A stretch of 61,061 nucleotides of DNA from JBMHDN01 sp049889355. Its GTDB lineage: Bacteria > Pseudomonadota > Alphaproteobacteria > Puniceispirillales > Puniceispirillaceae. Below the pieces are notes generated by a model, which had not been told where the DNA came from, did no database searches, and saw only the letters and a list, made by a program, of their open reading frames with translations. Of this stretch, positions 33,780 through 42,804 are shown in pieces; positions within the stretch are counted from its first letter, which is position 1, and the number at the start of each line of letters is the position of its first letter. Location: positions 1 through 61,061 of the forward strand of contig JBMHDN010000006.1 of assembly GCA_049889355.1 (NCBI GenBank), written 5' to 3'. Made by a program: the position numbers and the translations under genes.

Positions 33780-34661
33780 TTAAGGGAGTAACTGGCCTAG
33801 AAACTGTAGCGCCAGAAATTGGTCAGGGGCGGCTGGGTCATATTGTTCAGTGATAAATTGGCTGGCCATCTCCTGATAAGACGGGCCTGCACCCATCCAA
33901 ATCAACTGACCGTTGACTGGGCTGTCACTTTTCGTGTTTTCAGATATGCCCCCTGATATGCCTTCTGATGTACTGGGTGGTGTGGTGCCAATGCGGGCGC
34001 TTGCAATGGCGCGTCCATGAGGTAAAGGCACCGCCGAGGATAAAGTCGCCTCGATATGAATGCGCACAGCATTTTCGAGCTGTGTTGACAAATTAATCCT
34101 GCGCTCAGCCAACTTTAAGTGAAAACGTGCGGCCCCGCGATGTTGGGTGAGGGTGGCTGTGCCAACAGCTGCCGGATTGGCGGCGCATACACAAAAGGCC
34201 TCTGCATGGCCTGTCCAGACCAGATTATCTATCCTGGCCAGCGGTGTTGCCTTTAGCAACTGAATTTGGCTTATCTTATCGCCTGTCAGAAAGGCTTTGG
34301 CTGTTGGTAATGCTGCTTGTGATGTGAGGGAAAAGCCCGCATGGGCTTTTGTATTTGCCAGTGCCTCATATTGGATCGCATGACCATATTGCTGGCCATC
34401 TAGCGGGTCTGTCTGCACAAAGATTTCTTGTGTCATGGCAGGGCCAACAAGGCGTGTCCTAGAAGGGCTTGCGCTCTGAGCTGCTGGCGTTGCAGAGGCC
34501 GCGGCGCCTGTGTTGAACAAATCAATGAGAAGGCGATCACGCTTTATCTCTGCATAGGCAACAGGCGTTGCTAATTGAGGGCGCTCTAATAGATAAGGGT
34601 TCTGAAGGGGTGTACAGCCTATAAAGGCCAGCAAGATGAAGCCAGCCCTAAGGCTGGTCAT
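33780..34661 (-). CDS. Putative lipoprotein, partner of the MotA/OmpA-like pair
   Basis: A 293-residue protein starting MTSLRAGFILLAFIGC, a short lipoprotein signal with lipobox FIGC, so it should be lipidated. The rest lacks a family I recognise: an N-terminal Ala/Ser-rich stretch followed by mixed strands (ARFHLKLAERRINLSTQLENAVRIHIEA). The start overlaps the OmpA-like gene end by 14 bp; a longer start at 34700 would lose the clean signal sequence. Position in the stator-like operon suggests an envelope function with it (inference). Confidence 0.65.
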   Translation of the reverse strand: MTSLRAGFILLAFIGCTPLQNPYLLERPQLATPVAYAEIKRDRLLIDLFNTGAAASATPAAQSASPSRTRLVGPAMTQEIFVQTDPLDGQQYGHAIQYEALANTKAHAGFSLTSQAALPTAKAFLTGDKISQIQLLKATPLARIDNLVWTGHAEAFCVCAANPAAVGTATLTQHRGAARFHLKLAERRINLSTQLENAVRIHIEATLSSAVPLPHGRAIASARIGTTPPSTSEGISGGISENTKSDSPVNGQLIWMGAGPSYQEMASQFITEQYDPAAPDQFLALQFLGQLLP

Positions 34662-35997
34662 TTGCCTCTTCAGCGATACGCTGGGTGAGTTTGAGTTCAA
34701 TACGCCGGTTGCGTTGATAGGCCGCGATGGTCTCGCCTTTGTCTATTGGCTGGAATTCGCCATAGCCTGTAGCAGACAGCCGGTTCGCCGGTAGCCCTTC
34801 TTCAATCAGGAAGCGTACCACAGACAGCGCACGCTCGGTGGAGAGATCCCAGTTATCTGTATAGCGTCCACTAACCGGAATAGCATCTGTATGCCCTTCG
34901 ATCTGTAAGACCCATGGGATATCTTCTGGGATTTTCATCGCCACTTCCATCAGGATATCAGCGATTTTCCCAAGCTCAGCTCGGCCCCTGTCATTGATAT
35001 CCGCCGCGCCAGGTTCAAACAGCACCTCTGAGGAAAAGACAAACCGATCGCCGACCACTTCAATGCCTGACTGGCCTTCCAGAATTTGCCGCACTTCTCC
35101 AAAAAAGTCTGACCGGAATTTGTTTAATTCCTGCACCTTGCTGGCCAGTGCCTCATTGAGCTTCTTACCCAGATTGGCAATCGCAATCCGGTTTTCTTTG
35201 TCTTTTTCATCTGCAATTGCCAAGAGCCGCTGCATCTCATCTAGCTCAGCCCGCAAGGCAGTAGCAGCGGCAATCAGCCGGTCAATTTCCGCGCGTGCTT
35301 CCAGCGTCGCATTATTGGCGCTCGCCAGCTTGGCACTTTCTGCTTCGATTTCTGCCTCAGCCTTTGCCAGAGCTTCTTCTAACAATTTCAGGCGGGCAGC
35401 ACGTTCCAGCAAATCTGCTTCAGCTTCTGCCAGCTTGTCTTCTGATAGGGCGAGGGCAGCTTGATTATCTCTCAGCGCATCTTGATTGTCTTTGAGCGCG
35501 GCCTGATTTTCAGTAAGGGCAGTTTGAGTGGCCTGCAGGCGGGCATCCAGATTGTCATTCTGTGTATTGGCCTCGGCCAGCAAACGTTCCAGCTCAGCCA
35601 GCAAAACATCCCGCTCTGAAACCTGGCCTGTCAGGGCGGCAATTTGTGCTTCGCCTGCGCTGAGCTCAGCGCGCAGACCAGCTAATTCAGTGTTCAGCAA
35701 ATCACGTTCTGCTATCATCAGCTCTAAACTGTTTTTCGTGCTGGCCAGTTGGGCAGATAATTCAGCGCTGGCGTCGCGCTCCAGATTAAGCAGGCTGGTG
35801 AGCGCAGAGAGTTCAGCACGTAGCCGAGACAGGCTTTGATCCTGGCCTGTAACCCGATAAGATAAATTGGCTTGAATCAGCACAAAGACCATCAGCACAA
35901 AGACGAAAACCATGAGCAAGCTGGCCAGCGCATCCACAAAGCCAGGCCAGGTATAATCAGTGCTGCGTCCTCGGACCCCTAAGCGCGACAATGCCAT
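34648..35997 (-). CDS. OmpA/MotB-like peptidoglycan-binding protein with long coiled coil
   Basis: A 449-residue inner-membrane-anchored protein. One N-terminal helix, YTWPGFVDALASLLMVFVFVLMVFVL, carries an aspartate in the FVDALASL motif, placed as in MotB/ExbD-type ion channels. Residues about 55-290 are a long heptad-rich coiled coil with repeats (ENQAALKDNQDALRDNQAAL). The C-terminal OmpA domain has QIEGHTDAIPVSGRYTDNWDLSTERA and YGEFQPID. With the MotA-like partner 9 bp upstream it should form an ion-driven stator bound to peptidoglycan. Confidence 0.85.
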   Translation of the reverse strand: MALSRLGVRGRSTDYTWPGFVDALASLLMVFVFVLMVFVLIQANLSYRVTGQDQSLSRLRAELSALTSLLNLERDASAELSAQLASTKNSLELMIAERDLLNTELAGLRAELSAGEAQIAALTGQVSERDVLLAELERLLAEANTQNDNLDARLQATQTALTENQAALKDNQDALRDNQAALALSEDKLAEAEADLLERAARLKLLEEALAKAEAEIEAESAKLASANNATLEARAEIDRLIAAATALRAELDEMQRLLAIADEKDKENRIAIANLGKKLNEALASKVQELNKFRSDFFGEVRQILEGQSGIEVVGDRFVFSSEVLFEPGAADINDRGRAELGKIADILMEVAMKIPEDIPWVLQIEGHTDAIPVSGRYTDNWDLSTERALSVVRFLIEEGLPANRLSATGYGEFQPIDKGETIAAYQRNRRIELKLTQRIAEEANDQP

Positions 35998-36006
35998 ATT
36001 GGATCC

Positions 36007-37071
36007 TTAGCTCTTCTTTGTTTCGACGGCTAGTTTCAGCACAGCTGAGGAGAGGGCGCGCATTTCAGAGGCCAGATTTTTCTGGCTTTGTTCTGTTTGG
36101 CTGCCAAGCTGCTGGGCCAGCCCCTCAAGGCGGGCATTTAAGGCGGCTACACTCTCATGCAACCCAGCCTCTTTGAGATTGCGTTCTGCCAATTGTGCGC
36201 TCAGGCCAGTGAGGCTAGCGGTCAGCTGGACAAGCCTGTCTTGGGTAAGTTGCCGGTCAGCTTCTGCACGTTCCATCGCCTGTGCCAGCGCCAGTAATGC
36301 GCGTGCACCTTCTTCTGATAAGCCTTGGGCGAGGGCGCTATGACCAGCTGGCGCGCCGCTGGCTGGATTTTCGGCCAAATCATTATAACGGGCAAAAGCA
36401 GAGAGCCAGTCTTCTACCTCATTGAAAAAACGACCCATAGCTTGGCCAAGTTGCAAATCAAGAAAGCCAAGTATCAAACTGCCTGCCAGACCAAATAAAG
36501 ACGAGGAGAAAGCCGTGGCCATACCACCCAGCGGGGCATCTAGCCCGTTTTGAAGCTGGGCCATCATGGCGTCAAAATCACCGCCGCTCATATCCAGCCC
36601 ATCCACCACATTACCAACCGCGCCAATGGTCTGGAGCAAGCCCCAGAAGGTGCCCAGCAAGCCAAGGAAAATCAATAGACCGATCAGATAGCGGGATAAT
36701 TCGCGCCCTTCATCTAAGCGTGCGGCTACCCCGTCTAATACAGAGCGCAAAGAAAGGGCAGAAAGTCGTCTGTCCTGATGCGAATCTGCTAACATCACAT
36801 TGACAGTGGCCAGCACCACAGGCTTGCGTGCATTGGGGTTCAGCTTTTTGGTGCGCTGAATATCACGCAGCCAGCGGACCTCAGGGGCCAGCCTCAGGAC
36901 CTGGCGCATAATAAAGCCAATGCCAAACAGCGCGACTGCGATGATGGTTCCATTGAGATAGGGATTGCCCATAAAGGCAAAGAGGATATGATCGGCCATC
37001 AACACAGCCAGAATGGCCACGAGCACCAGAACAATCAACATGCGTGTCAGAAAACTGCGCGGGTCTGTCAT
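36007..37071 (-). CDS. MotA/TolQ/ExbB-family channel protein
   Basis: A 354-residue membrane protein: helices near residues 10-27 and 40-58, then the conserved pair RYLIGLLIFLGLLGTFWGLLQTIGAVG and GMATAFSSSLFGLAGSLILGFLDLQ, which are the MotA/TolQ hallmark. A C-terminal helical tail (residues about 260-350) is rich in Ala, Glu and Gln. It is separate from the canonical TolQ at 45151. It forms an operon with the OmpA/MotB-like gene and a lipoprotein gene. The process it powers is unknown. Confidence 0.85.
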   Translation of the reverse strand: MTDPRSFLTRMLIVLVLVAILAVLMADHILFAFMGNPYLNGTIIAVALFGIGFIMRQVLRLAPEVRWLRDIQRTKKLNPNARKPVVLATVNVMLADSHQDRRLSALSLRSVLDGVAARLDEGRELSRYLIGLLIFLGLLGTFWGLLQTIGAVGNVVDGLDMSGGDFDAMMAQLQNGLDAPLGGMATAFSSSLFGLAGSLILGFLDLQLGQAMGRFFNEVEDWLSAFARYNDLAENPASGAPAGHSALAQGLSEEGARALLALAQAMERAEADRQLTQDRLVQLTASLTGLSAQLAERNLKEAGLHESVAALNARLEGLAQQLGSQTEQSQKNLASEMRALSSAVLKLAVETKKS

Positions 37072-37165
37072 AATGGCCTCTTCCTCACATCAATCAACCA
37101 TGCTCATCACTTTATAAGAAGAGCATGGCAGGATTATGACAAGATGAAAAGGCCGCTTAGCTGTC

Positions 37166-37969
37166 TTAATTGCCTTTCAGCAATTTCAAGAGGGGCACAT
37201 GTAGCGCACTGTTAGCCGCCACAACATCGCCGCTTTCCAGCACTTTGTCGCGCGCTGCAAAATCTGAGACAAAGCCGCCTGCTTCACGCACCAAAATCAG
37301 GCCAGCGGCAATATCCCACTTATTCAGCTTATGTTCCCAAAAGCCATCAAAGCGCCCTGCCGCAACCCAGGCCAAATCCAGTGCCGCAGAGCCAAATCGG
37401 CGTACGCCTGCGCTCTGGCTGTAGACCCGTGGTAGCTGCTGTTCAAACAGCTTTTCTGTTTTGGCATCATACCGGCCATTATAAGGCATGCCTGTGGCAA
37501 ATAGTGCCTCGTTCAAATTGCGTCTGCCAGATACACGAATACGCCGATCATTCAAAAAAGCACCGGTACCCTGTTCGGCAAAAAAGGTTTCATTACGGCA
37601 GGGGTCATAAATCAGCCCAGCGGTGATTTTGTTCTTTTCCATCACTGCAATAGAAATCGCAAATTGTGGGATACCATGCAGGAAGTTGGTGGTGCCATCT
37701 AGCGGATCCACAATGAACATCGGCGCATCTGGATCAGCGGCCAGACTCTGGCCTGATTCTTCCATCAGCAAGCTCCAGTCTGGACGTGCTTTCAGCAATT
37801 CTTCAGCGATGGTGCGCTCTGCTGCCATATCTGCCTGACTGACAAAGTCTGATGCCCCTTTGCGGCTCACCTGCAGGCTTTCAACTTCTCCGAAATCACG
37901 CATCAAACGGCGGCTGGCTTTATCTGCCGCCTTGAACATGACATTAATTAATGCAGAACGTGTGGCCAT
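37166..37969 (-). CDS. suhB: Inositol monophosphatase family protein (SuhB-like)
   Basis: A 267-residue Mg-dependent phosphatase. Metal-binding motifs are MEESG (Glu in motif 1) and FIVDPLDGTTNFLHGIPQF (motif 2); motif 3 is KLNKWDIAAGLILVREAGG. SuhB relatives hydrolyse inositol-1-phosphate and in enterobacteria also help rRNA antitermination. It lies 8 bp downstream of efp on the same strand, an order common in alphaproteobacteria. Confidence 0.93.
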   Translation of the reverse strand: MATRSALINVMFKAADKASRRLMRDFGEVESLQVSRKGASDFVSQADMAAERTIAEELLKARPDWSLLMEESGQSLAADPDAPMFIVDPLDGTTNFLHGIPQFAISIAVMEKNKITAGLIYDPCRNETFFAEQGTGAFLNDRRIRVSGRRNLNEALFATGMPYNGRYDAKTEKLFEQQLPRVYSQSAGVRRFGSAALDLAWVAAGRFDGFWEHKLNKWDIAAGLILVREAGGFVSDFAARDKVLESGDVVAANSALHVPLLKLLKGN

Positions 37970-37977
37970 CTTCGTTA

Positions 37978-38544
37978 TTAGTCCTTTGCGCGTTCGACAT
38001 AGGTTGCATCTTCGGTTTTCACCACAATGCGGGTGCCAGCTTCGATATGCGGCGGCACCATGATGCGCACACCATTATCTGCCATAGCTGGCTTGTAAGA
38101 TGATGAAGCTGTTTGGCCTTTTACCACAGCATCTGCCTCGACCACTGTCACCGTCACCTGATCAGGCAGGCCAATGGAAATTGGCTCACCTTCATAAGAT
38201 TGCAAGGTGACGGTCATGCCGTCTTGCAAAAAGGCTGATTGATCGCCGATCATATCAGCATGGATGGCGATTTGATCAAATGTCTCGCTGTTCATGAAGA
38301 TATGGTTCGGGTCTTCTTCATAAAGATAGGTGCATTCTGATTCATCCAAAATCACTCGCTCAACAGATTCAGTTGCCCGGAAACGCTCATTCAATTTGGT
38401 GCCATCTCGGATATCGCGCAATTCCACCTGTGCAAAGGCACCGCCCTTGCCAGGTTTCACATGGCTGGTCTTCACAGCGGCCCACAGCCGACCATTATGC
38501 TGGATAACATTACCTGGCTTGATTGCATTTCCGTTGATTTTCAT
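37978..38544 (-). CDS. efp: Translation elongation factor P
   Basis: A 188-residue EF-P that rescues ribosomes stalled on polyproline. KINGNAIKPGNVIQHNGRLWAAVKTSHVKPGKGGAFAQVEL opens the protein; the modifiable lysine lies in PGKGGAF. The ending MVPPHIEAGTRIVVKTEDATYVERAKD is standard. No epmA or epmB gene is in the window. It leads the efp-suhB operon. Confidence 0.97.
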   Translation of the reverse strand: MKINGNAIKPGNVIQHNGRLWAAVKTSHVKPGKGGAFAQVELRDIRDGTKLNERFRATESVERVILDESECTYLYEEDPNHIFMNSETFDQIAIHADMIGDQSAFLQDGMTVTLQSYEGEPISIGLPDQVTVTVVEADAVVKGQTASSSYKPAMADNGVRIMVPPHIEAGTRIVVKTEDATYVERAKD

Positions 38545-38936
38545 CTTGAACCACCTTTATCAAATGGGGCGCCTTATTCGGCATCTGGGTTGGTCTGATT
38601 TGCCAGATTTAAAAACAGCCCGCTGGCCGGTTGCGGCCCTCTGTAAAATAACGAGCCGGACAATGCCCAAAAACCGGCGCGCCGTCAATATTTATGACGG
38701 TTTGGCCTATCCAATCTTTGATGTGAAGCTAGGCTTTTTGGCTAAATCACGGCTTTAGTTCTGATTTCAATGGAATGACAGAGGGCAAGGCTTTGTGCAG
38801 ATTGATTTTTTTTGTGAATGACCTTACATTACATGATGACGCAGATATGGCCTTTGATTTCAGACCTGTCCATTGACTGCGTGTTTTCGTGATATGGTCA
38901 AATGTCCGAACCCTTACTGGAAACAGGTGATTTGAA
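38545..38936. other. 392-bp intergenic region between efp and the zapA operon
   Basis: Divergent promoter region. No tRNA and no convincing protein gene was found; a 31-codon ORF (MPKNRRAVNIYDGLAYPIFD at its start, 38664-38758) has no ribosome-binding site. One inverted repeat is visible, CCGTCA (38682-38687) with TGACGG (38695-38700) across 7 nt, on the efp side. The promoters for both flanking genes must lie here, but I could not assign them with confidence. Confidence 0.5.
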
Positions 38937-39176
38937 ATGACAGAGCGTCTGCGCCAATCGATCCAATCTCTGGAAAGTGCGATTGCTGATTTGCGTCAAT
39001 CAATTGCAGACAGGCCTGACATTCCGTCAACCTTGGTTGAAACAGCTGACACCTCCTCTGTTACGCCTGAGGATTTAGCCGCCATTCAGGAAAAAATTAC
39101 CCGTGCTATGCACCATATTGAACAGGTCATCTCGGTTTCAGACGAAGTCTCAGATAAGCCGGAGGGCGGGCAATGA
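38937..39176 (+). CDS. Small coiled-coil protein preceding zapA (DUF4164-like)
   Basis: A 79-residue acidic, helical protein: MTERLRQSIQSLESAIADLRQ, then EDLAAIQEKITRAMHHIEQVI. It resembles the small DUF4164-type coiled-coil proteins found next to zapA in alphaproteobacteria. Function is unknown; a division accessory role is inferred from its partner. Its stop overlaps the zapA start (ATGA), so the two are translationally coupled. Confidence 0.65.
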   Translation: MTERLRQSIQSLESAIADLRQSIADRPDIPSTLVETADTSSVTPEDLAAIQEKITRAMHHIEQVISVSDEVSDKPEGGQ

Positions 39177-39559
39177 GTGCACAATCATCTGGTCAGGCAG
39201 TTGTAACCATCCGGATTAATGGCACACCCTATTCAATGGGCTGTGATGTGGGTCAGGAAGCACATGTTGAAAATTTAGGCCGTCAGCTTGACCAGATTGT
39301 CAGCCAGCTGGCGGGATCAGTTGGTCAAATTGGCGAAGCGCGTTTGCTGGCTATGGCAGGTCTTATTTTGGCAGACCAGCTGCATAATGCGCAAAATAAA
39401 GCAGGTCAGCCTAACCCTTCTTCGCAAGGGGCGTCTGCGCAAATAGCTGCTGATCAGCCCTCAGCCATGGCGGCAGATGAAGCAGATGAGCTGGCCGCAC
39501 AGCTGGAAAATTTGACAGCTGAAATTAAGATGCTTGCCAGTCAGGTGAACCCCACCTAA
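39173..39559 (+). CDS. zapA: Cell division protein ZapA
   Basis: A 128-residue FtsZ-ring-associated protein that bundles FtsZ filaments. The N-terminal ZapA domain is VTIRINGTPYSMGCDVGQEAHVENLGRQLDQ, followed by a helix (ARLLAMAGLILADQLHNA) and a C-terminal coiled coil. The zapA-6S RNA-fau order seen here is conserved from alpha- to gammaproteobacteria. Confidence 0.92.
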   Translation: MSAQSSGQAVVTIRINGTPYSMGCDVGQEAHVENLGRQLDQIVSQLAGSVGQIGEARLLAMAGLILADQLHNAQNKAGQPNPSSQGASAQIAADQPSAMAADEADELAAQLENLTAEIKMLASQVNPT

Positions 39560-39565
39560 GTTACC

Positions 39566-39724
39566 GGTGATAGCTGGGCAGTGCGCCAGGTCTTTCAATC
39601 CCTGGGACCATAATCTTCTGTCGGGAACTGCCTCTGTTCAAATCGAGGTTTGATCATCGCGGTGCCCACCTGTTTTACAGGTCACAGAGGATGAATCACG
39701 CCAGCGGCTGATCTGGCTATCACC
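39566..39724 (+). ncRNA. ssrS: 6S RNA
   Basis: A roughly 159-nt RNA that binds sigma-70 RNA polymerase by mimicking an open promoter. The ends pair perfectly (GGTGATAGC at 39566-39574 with GCTATCACC at 39716-39724). Inside are the alphaproteobacterial 6S landmarks: GTGCGCCAGG, TTTCAATCCCTGGGACC, GAGGTTTGATCA, GCGGTGCCCACCTG, then CAGGTCACAGAGG and GAATCACGCC. A T-run follows (39725-39729). The zapA-ssrS-fau setting confirms it. Confidence 0.9.
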
Positions 39725-39759
39725 TTTTTATATGCCGTTAAAAAAGACCAAACCTGTTC

Positions 39760-40380
39760 ATGACTGTTATTTTCGATCCAGCTGCTGAAAAAGCATCACT
39801 GCGCAAATCAGCAGCCAGCACACGCAAAACGGCACAAGCAGCCCAGCCAGATGCACCCAACCGGCTTGCCGCGCAGGCCGAGCTGATATTGGAAAATCTG
39901 GATGCCGCTATCGAGGCGCCTATCATCGCCGGCTATTGGCCTATCCGTTCTGAAATAGACCCCCGCCCTTTGATGACAGCTTTGAGTGATAAGGGTTGCA
40001 AATTGGCCCTGCCGGTCACACCAGAAGAAGGCAAGCCGCTCAGCTTTCATCTTTTTGACGGGCCGGACAACCTGCAAATTGGCCCCTATGATACACGCCA
40101 GCCTGATCCCCAGAGCCCGGCTGTTATACCGCATCTCATTTTGGCCCCGCTTTTGGCTTTTGATGCTGCATGCTGGCGTCTTGGTTATGGTGGCGGCTTT
40201 TATGATCGCACCTTGGACCAGTTGGAATCATTGGGCAGACGGCCAAAGGTCATCGGGCTCGCCTTTGACGCTCAGCAGGTTGATGACGTGCCAACAGGCC
40301 CCTATGACCAGCCGCTTGACGGGATTTGTACCCCCTCTAAGTTAATCGTGCCAAATCAGGTGCACGAAAAAATCAGGTAA
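39760..40380 (+). CDS. fau: 5-formyltetrahydrofolate cyclo-ligase
   Basis: ATP-dependent conversion of 5-formyl-THF to 5,10-methenyl-THF (YgfA/MTHFS). 206 residues; EKASLRKSAASTRK opens, YWPIRSEIDPRPLM binds substrate, and LAPLLAFDAACWRLGYGGGFYDRTLD is the family signature. It lies just downstream of 6S RNA, the classic ssrS-ygfA linkage. Confidence 0.93.
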   Translation: MTVIFDPAAEKASLRKSAASTRKTAQAAQPDAPNRLAAQAELILENLDAAIEAPIIAGYWPIRSEIDPRPLMTALSDKGCKLALPVTPEEGKPLSFHLFDGPDNLQIGPYDTRQPDPQSPAVIPHLILAPLLAFDAACWRLGYGGGFYDRTLDQLESLGRRPKVIGLAFDAQQVDDVPTGPYDQPLDGICTPSKLIVPNQVHEKIR

Positions 40381-40390
40381 GAGAGTCCCA

Positions 40391-41209
40391 ATGCGCATTT
40401 TATTTTTAGGCGATATTGTCGGTCGTGCAGCGCGTAACGCAGTGATTGAATCCCTGCCTAGCCTGCGCGCTGAACTCGGCGCTGATTTCATCGTGATTAA
40501 TGGCGAGAATGCCGCTGGTGGCTTTGGCATTACACCACAAATCGCAGATGATTTATTTGCCGCTGGCGGTGATGTGGTGACCACTGGCAATCACGCCTTT
40601 GATAAGGCTGAAATTGCGACCTATATTGCACACCAGCCAAAGCTGATACGCCCTGCCAATATGAACCCTGCTTTCCCAGGCGCAGGCGAGGTTATTGTCC
40701 AGAATGCAGATGGCATGCGCCTTGGCGTAGTGAATATCATGACCAATTTATTCATGGCTGAAAATGACAATGCCTTTCATGTGCTGGATAAAGTTCTGGA
40801 TAGGTTGGTGTTAGGGGCGCAGGTTGATGCGCTTTTAGTTGATGTGCATGGCGAGGCGACGTCAGAAAAAATGGCAATTGGCCATTATTTGGATGGCCGG
40901 GCTTCGGTGGTGGTGGGCACCCACACTCATATTCCGACAGCTGATCATCAGATTTTAGCAGGCGGTACAGCCTATCAGACAGATGCTGGTATGTGCGGTG
41001 ATTATGACAGCGTCATTGGCATGAATAAGGATGTCGCTACGGCGCGTTTTACCGGCCGTCCTGTTGAAAAAGGCAAAAAAAACCGCCTGTCTGTTGCGAC
41101 CGGCAGCGTTACCCTTTGCGGTCTGATTGCAGATATTGATCCCGCCACCGGTCTAGCCACAAAAGTCTCAGCCTTTCGACGCGGTGGCCAGCTCAGTCAG
41201 GCTGATTAA
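40391..41209 (+). CDS. YmdB-family metallophosphoesterase (TIGR00282)
   Basis: A 272-residue calcineurin-like phosphoesterase. MRILFLGDIVGRAARNAVIESLP opens it; INGENAAGGFGI, TTGNHAFDKAEI and VVVGTHTHIPTADHQIL provide the metal ligands. Bacillus YmdB hydrolyses cyclic nucleotides and affects sporulation and biofilm; the role here is unknown. It follows fau by 10 bp in an operon and precedes yebC. Confidence 0.92.
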   Translation: MRILFLGDIVGRAARNAVIESLPSLRAELGADFIVINGENAAGGFGITPQIADDLFAAGGDVVTTGNHAFDKAEIATYIAHQPKLIRPANMNPAFPGAGEVIVQNADGMRLGVVNIMTNLFMAENDNAFHVLDKVLDRLVLGAQVDALLVDVHGEATSEKMAIGHYLDGRASVVVGTHTHIPTADHQILAGGTAYQTDAGMCGDYDSVIGMNKDVATARFTGRPVEKGKKNRLSVATGSVTLCGLIADIDPATGLATKVSAFRRGGQLSQAD

Positions 41210-41257
41210 AGACCCAGCTTAAAATGATAAGGCTAAACGCGCCTCTGGCTGGCTTAG

Positions 41258-41299
41258 TCTGGTCAAACTGTTCTGGTCAATCTGGTCTGGTCAATCTGA
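41258..41299. repeat. Three-unit 14-bp tandem repeat
   Basis: TCTGGTCAAACTGT, TCTGGTCAATCTGG and TCTGGTCAATCTGA lie head to tail between the YmdB gene and yebC. No gene or known regulatory motif coincides. It shows that short slippage repeats also occur outside the prophage. Confidence 0.85.
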
Positions 41300-41429
41300 A
41301 TCGCATCTGATATCACCATTTAAGACATAAATTGGGCCAGTAGCCGTGCCTTTTTTCGGGTGATCCCGATGCGTCATGGTTGCCTGTCCTCAAACAGTTG
41401 AAGAAAAAGCAAAAAGCGGAACATCTCCC

Positions 41430-42173
41430 ATGGCAGGTCATTCCAAATTCAAAAATATTCAGCACCGTAAAGGCGCGCAGGATAAAAAGCGCGCCAAGGT
41501 CTTTACCCGTTTGCTCAAAGAACTGGCAGTTGCGGCCAGAGGCGGGACAGACCCAAACAGCAATCCGCGCCTGCGCACTGCTTTATTGGCAGCGCGTGCG
41601 GCCAATATGCCAAAAGATAATATTGAGCGGGTACTGAAAAAAGCAGAAGGCGGGGAAGGCGATAATTACGAAGAAATCCGCTATGAAGGCTATGGGCCGG
41701 GCGGGACCGCCTTTATTGTTGAGGCCATGACCGATAACCGCAATCGTACCGCCTCAGAAGTGCGCGCTGCTTTCAATAAATTTAATGGCTCGCTAGGTGA
41801 GACAGGCTCTGTCAGCTTTATGTTCGACAAGATGGGTCAGCTTATCTATCCGGCCAGCGTTGCTGATGCGGATACCATGTTTGAAGCCGCCTTGGAGGCA
41901 GGTGCAGAAAATGTGGAATCAGATGCGGATAATCATGTGATCACCTGCAACCCCGAAGATTTCAACGCCATGCGTGAAGCGCTCGAAGAGCGTTTTGAAG
42001 CCCCAGAAGAAGCAGGTCTGACTTGGATTGCACAAAATAATATCGCGGTGGATGAAGATCAGGCCTCTACCGTGATTAAATTGATGGAAGTCTTGGATGA
42101 TAATGATGATGTGCAGAATGTCTCATCTAATTTTGAAATCGCAGATGAGGTGATGGAAAAGCTGTTCGGTTAG
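41430..42173 (+). CDS. yebC: YebC/PmpR-family protein
   Basis: A 247-residue member of the YebC family: MAGHSKFKNIQHRKGAQDKKRAKVF opens, then NIERVLKKAEGG and EGYGPGGTAFIVEAMTDNRNRTASEVR. Members were called transcriptional regulators and some are now linked to translation at polyproline. The frame is open 54 bp further up, but the family start is this ATG. Its position upstream of ruvCAB is the classic gene order. Confidence 0.95.
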   Translation: MAGHSKFKNIQHRKGAQDKKRAKVFTRLLKELAVAARGGTDPNSNPRLRTALLAARAANMPKDNIERVLKKAEGGEGDNYEEIRYEGYGPGGTAFIVEAMTDNRNRTASEVRAAFNKFNGSLGETGSVSFMFDKMGQLIYPASVADADTMFEAALEAGAENVESDADNHVITCNPEDFNAMREALEERFEAPEEAGLTWIAQNNIAVDEDQASTVIKLMEVLDDNDDVQNVSSNFEIADEVMEKLFG

Positions 42174-42234
42174 GGCATCTCTTTGGGTCATCAAAAGGAG
42201 CAACCATAGCGATGATAGCATCAAGAGGTTTGAC

Positions 42235-42804
42235 ATGCTGATGCTAGGCATTGATCCGGGCCTGCAATGTACAGGCTGGGGTGTTGTCCGGCTTGATGCG
42301 AACAAGCTGACTCATATTGCCCATGGGCAATTGCGCACCACACAAGGGCGCTCTGATGCCGAACGTTTGAACGAAATCCATGATGGTCTGGCAGAGGTGA
42401 TTGCTACCTACCAGCCAGATGCTTCAGCGATTGAAGCCATCTTTGTGGCCAAAGGCGCGCTCTCAGCGATCAAGCTTGGCATGGCACGCGGTGTGGCGAT
42501 GCAAACCTGTGCAGATGCTGGCCTGCCGATGGCAGAAATCGCGGCACGTCAGGTTAAAAAAGCAGTTACCGGTACAGGCACGGCTGATAAAAACCAGATT
42601 CAGGCGATGATTGCCCGCTTGCTCAATATCACCCCGAGGGGCGCAGATGCCGCAGACGCACTTGCCATTGCCATTGCGGCGGCTAATTCTGGAGGCGCAG
42701 CCTCTGCCAGTAAATCAGTGCGTGGGCGCATTCGCACCGGCGTTGGGCTGGAAGCGGCGATTGCGGCTGCCCTTGAAAAAGACACGTCAGGAGGCCCCAG
42801 ATGA
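42235..42804 (+). CDS. ruvC: Holliday junction resolvase RuvC
   Basis: A 189-residue nuclease of the RNase H fold that cuts Holliday junctions held by RuvAB. MLGIDPGLQCTGWGVV holds the first acidic residue, AIEAIFVAKGALSAIKLGMARG the second, and GADAADALAIAIAAAN the last pair. A glycine/alanine-rich tail follows. Coupled to ruvA by an ATGA overlap. Confidence 0.96.
   Translation: MLMLGIDPGLQCTGWGVVRLDANKLTHIAHGQLRTTQGRSDAERLNEIHDGLAEVIATYQPDASAIEAIFVAKGALSAIKLGMARGVAMQTCADAGLPMAEIAARQVKKAVTGTGTADKNQIQAMIARLLNITPRGADAADALAIAIAAANSGGAASASKSVRGRIRTGVGLEAAIAAALEKDTSGGPR

Noticed and set aside
33780..37071. Zorya-type anti-phage system (ZorA/ZorB)
   Set aside because: There is a MotA-like and an OmpA-like gene, but no ZorC, ZorD or ZorE-like gene. 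The long coiled coil is on the OmpA partner and not on the MotA one, and the neighbours (efp, suhB) are housekeeping.
38330..38758. 142-codon plus-strand ORF opposite efp
   Set aside because: Most of it is antisense to efp; the remaining 3' part has no ribosome-binding site and no recognisable motif.
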